Source: JAUWOY01 sp034431315
GTDB taxonomy: Bacteria > Chloroflexota > Anaerolineae > VGOG01
Direction: 5' to 3'
Length of the DNA: 7,298 nt
Assembly (NCBI GenBank): GCA_034431315.1
Contig: DAOUDK010000021.1
Coordinates: 1 to 7,298 of the forward strand
Shown here: positions 5,355 to 7,298 of the stretch, piece after piece
Layout of the letters: the number at the start of each line of letters is the position of its first letter
Position numbering within the stretch: position 1 is the stretch's first letter
Notes under the pieces: generated by a model
The model's input: only the letters and a program-made list of their open reading frames with translations
What the model was told of the DNA's origin: nothing
The model's database searches: none
Position numbers and translations under genes: made by a program

Positions 5355-6830
5355 GCAGTTTTCCCCCCAGTGCACCGCCACCAGCATGATGTCCACGATG
5401 TCAATCACGCCGTTGCCGTCCAGGTCGTAGTCGGGGTCATAGTCGGGATCGCCCGCGGCGGTGTGCCAGTGGCTGGCTACCAGCATGATGTCGGCGATGT
5501 CCACGTCGCAGTCGTGGTCGAGGTCGCCCACAAGCGTGAACTCATAAGCCCCCATGTCTACCACGGCAGTCCCGTCCGCATCGCCATCCAGGGGGCGGGG
5601 ATTGTCGTCGAAGTCATTCGTCGGTGCGGCTCCGTTGCTACCGGCGTCAATGGCCGGGCTGTTGGGGAGGAGGTGAACATCGGACACCGTAGAGTCCACA
5701 AACTGCGGATCCACGGAGATATTGCCTGTCGAGAAGTCACCGCCATTGATCTCGTCCGGCCTGTACGTTGTGCCCTGGACGTGGACGGCCCACCTGTGAT
5801 CAGGCGACACACTCCAGTCGTTATGGGTAGCAACCACGTCCCACGTATCGCCATCAAGAGGCTCAACCAGCAGGGCCGCAGTCCAACCCCAACTGTTTGT
5901 GGGATCGTTGTTGTAGGTGACGTTGTTCTTGAAAACCAGCAGATGATCCTCAGGTGTGCCGTAGTCGCCGAGCTGACCATCAACTCTGAACCCGGCCTTG
6001 GCATTCTCGAAGGACGTGTTGTTCACCCATTCGACGTGCCAGCAGCCTCCGTAACAATAGAAGCCTGACCCCAAACCTCCGGGGCAGCCCTCACACACGG
6101 GCCAGTCTGTGCTGTTTCGCCAGGCGATATTGTTCTGGTAGACCACGTGGTGCGAATCGGAGTTGATGGCAAAGCCGCTGAGGCCGTTGTCATAAGAAAA
6201 GTTGCGTTCAAAGGTGATGTTGTAGGATAGCTCGCCATATTTCGGCCAGTCGGACACGTCGAAGCCGTGGATGGTGTTGTGGTAAGCCACACTGTCGCTC
6301 ACCGTGATGTCGTGGCCCTGGTTGATGGCCAAACCATGCCCCTCCTCGCCCGTGTGGTCATAGAAGCTGGAATCCCTGACCACACCGTTGGCAGCCGATA
6401 GCGCGCCGTCCGCAGAACCGATGATGTTCAGGCCGTAGAAGGCATTGTCGTAGGCTTCGATATTCTCCACCACAAAGCCGTCTACCGCCGCCAGCTCAAG
6501 GCCCGACCAGCCGTTGTCATAGAGAACGCAATCGCGGATGGTGATGTCCTGGTACACTTCGGTGGTGCTGCCATCGGTTTCGATACCGCTCCAGAGCATG
6601 TTGCGAACGGTAAGGCCCTGGATGACGTAGTGACCAGGCACTTTGTCAATCCAAATACCAGCGGTGATGGTTGTGGTTCCCGACCCGTCAATGGTAACTA
6701 CCTCCGATTGGTAGTTGGCCAGGGTGATGGGCTGGCCCGGCGCGCCGAAGTTGGCAAAGGTAATGCCCGACTCGTATAGACGTTCAGAAAAAGATTTTGA
6801 ATTCACATAACGGAGTATCGCAGTCGCCAT

Positions 6831-7009
6831 ACCAATCTATAGACGGCAGACAAAGACTTGGGTTGTGAGAGCACTTCAGATTGGACAAGAGGGCAAAATC
6901 ATGGTAATCTACTAATCTTCCTGACAATCCTCTCTGAGAGGCAGCGACCAGAATAGCGACGATTGATCAAACTCAAGCTGCAGTTGATAGAAAGGAGTGT
7001 GTAATCCCG
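6831..7009. other. Divergent intergenic region, likely holding one end of an IS630-type element
   Basis: This lies between the truncated beta-helix frame and the IS630-type transposase. It contains a possible plus-strand promoter, TTGGAC (6881-6886), 18 nt, TAATCT (6905-6910), and a palindrome, CCTCTCTGAGAGG, at 6929-6941. TATAGACG occurs at 6775-6782 and again at 6838-6845. The exact IS end cannot be set because the other end is outside the window. Confidence 0.35.
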
Positions 7010-7298
7010 ATGATGGTCTCAGTCAAGATCCACTTCAGCAACAAGATGTTGTTAGCGTTGTACGAACGTCTGCACCGGGCTTATGCGAAGGGACAACTGC
7101 GGTTGATCAAGCGGATTCAGGTGCTGCTGTATCTGCACGATGGCAAGACTGTCGTTGAGGTAGTCAAGATTCTCAGTCTGAGTAAACAGGCGGTTTACAA
7201 TTACATCAAGGCCTTCTTGCTGAAGGGGTTGGATAGTCTAGTGTACAAGCGACCGCCGGGACGCCCGCTGAAGCTGACCAAAACGCAAAGAAAGGAGC
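7010..7298 (+). CDS. IS630-family transposase, N-terminal part (runs off the window)
   Basis: ATG at 7010 (or 7013) opens a frame of 96 codons still open at the edge. The sequence reads KGQLRLIKRIQVLLYLHDG, then TVVEVVKILSLSKQAVYNYI, then GLDSLVYKRPPGRPLKLT. This is the helix-turn-helix N-terminus of IS630-type DDE transposases, which bind the element ends; the GRP(P)LKLT stretch is the usual link towards the second DNA-binding part. The catalytic domain would lie beyond 7298. AAAGGAG at 6991-6997 is the likely Shine-Dalgarno sequence, with 12 nt to the first ATG. It is divergent from the truncated beta-helix gene, so its insertion is a candidate cause of that truncation. Whether it is complete cannot be judged here. 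Confidence 0.82.
   Translation, partial: MMVSVKIHFSNKMLLALYERLHRAYAKGQLRLIKRIQVLLYLHDGKTVVEVVKILSLSKQAVYNYIKAFLLKGLDSLVYKRPPGRPLKLTKTQRKE

Larger units (their letters stand above)
3768..6830 (-). pseudogene. Beta-helix / dockerin-like / unknown-domain secreted-type protein, probably 5'-truncated
   Basis: The 1020-codon open frame has four parts. Residues about 15-431 form a right-handed parallel beta-helix of polysaccharide-lyase-like type, with many repeats such as NNIAWRNS and YDNGLSGFAI, ending in SPAIDAGS...DMGAYEF. Residues 435-492 hold two dockerin-like EF-hand loops (DLDHDCDVDIAD 436-447, DLDGNGVIDIVD 469-480). Residues 493-517 are a Pro/Thr linker. Residues 518-928 are an extracellular-type domain I do not recognise, Trp/Tyr-rich with Cys pairs. 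There is no signal peptide, the first 14 residues do not look like the fold, no Shine-Dalgarno sequence precedes ATG 6830, and TAG at 6837-6839 blocks extension, so the true 5' end is probably missing. Residues after about 928 are low-confidence, and those encoded by 3768-3961 are antisense to the DUF5615 gene. Substrate or ligand is unknown. Confidence 0.75.

Noticed and set aside
5187..6068. A 293-codon plus-strand frame
   Set aside because: It is the antisense of the beta-helix and dockerin region, with repetitive Val/Gly/His composition, no Shine-Dalgarno sequence and no recognisable family. The minus-strand protein has clear domains there.

Overview
The window looks like a stretch of accessory chromosome from an uncultured environmental bacterium, most plausibly a member of Chloroflexota (Anaerolineae-like). 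This is inferred from style: long secreted proteins with Pro/Thr linkers and dockerin-like EF-hand repeats, a DUF433/DUF5615 pair, and IS982- and IS630-type transposases. No ribosomal or taxonomic marker is present, so the assignment is tentative.

Left part (1-2666, minus strand). The main result is that three apparently separate fragments are one gene. A secreted NlpC/P60 cysteine-peptidase gene (start 2666, end 184) is cut twice. An IS982-family insertion sequence (1218-2276, 17-bp inverted repeats, 6-bp duplication ATAGAT) splits its first third. A 227-bp non-coding palindromic MITE-like element (448-674, 3-bp duplication TAC) splits it again, directly before the catalytic Cys motif. Removing both insertions with one copy of each duplication restores a continuous 395-codon frame across both joints and rebuilds the family motif YQWGGTGPVGFDCSGF. 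An IS-encoded transposase (1234-2181) lies in the same orientation. Positions 1-183 hold only a 12-codon mini-ORF with a strong Shine-Dalgarno sequence.

Leader and scar (2667-3253). Upstream of the peptidase gene is a consensus-like promoter (TTGACA-17-TAGAAT, minus strand). It is followed by a leader of about 345 nt with two copies of a 40-bp repeat, each placed just before an ATG, a 27-codon small ORF and an imperfect hairpin. Immediately upstream is a short remnant of a dockerin-like domain (3043-3171), about 90% identical over 94 bp to the dockerin of the large protein further right.

Toxin-antitoxin-like pair (3254-3961, plus strand). An intact DUF433 protein overlaps by ATGA with a DUF5615 PIN-like gene that carries a frameshift near 3685.

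Large secreted-type protein (about 4040-6830, minus strand). It has a right-handed beta-helix, two EF-hand dockerin-like repeats, a 25-residue Pro/Thr linker and a second extracellular-type domain that I do not recognise. It lacks a signal peptide and a ribosome binding site and is stopped in frame just upstream, so its 5' end is probably lost. Its open frame runs at the 3' end antisense through the DUF5615 gene. At the right edge (7010-7298, plus) an IS630-type transposase begins and runs off the window.

Overall, surface or secreted protein genes and a toxin-antitoxin-like module have been repeatedly broken by transposition, duplication and small indels. The genes do not form a working pathway; the value of the window is the readable history of insertions and the structured leader.
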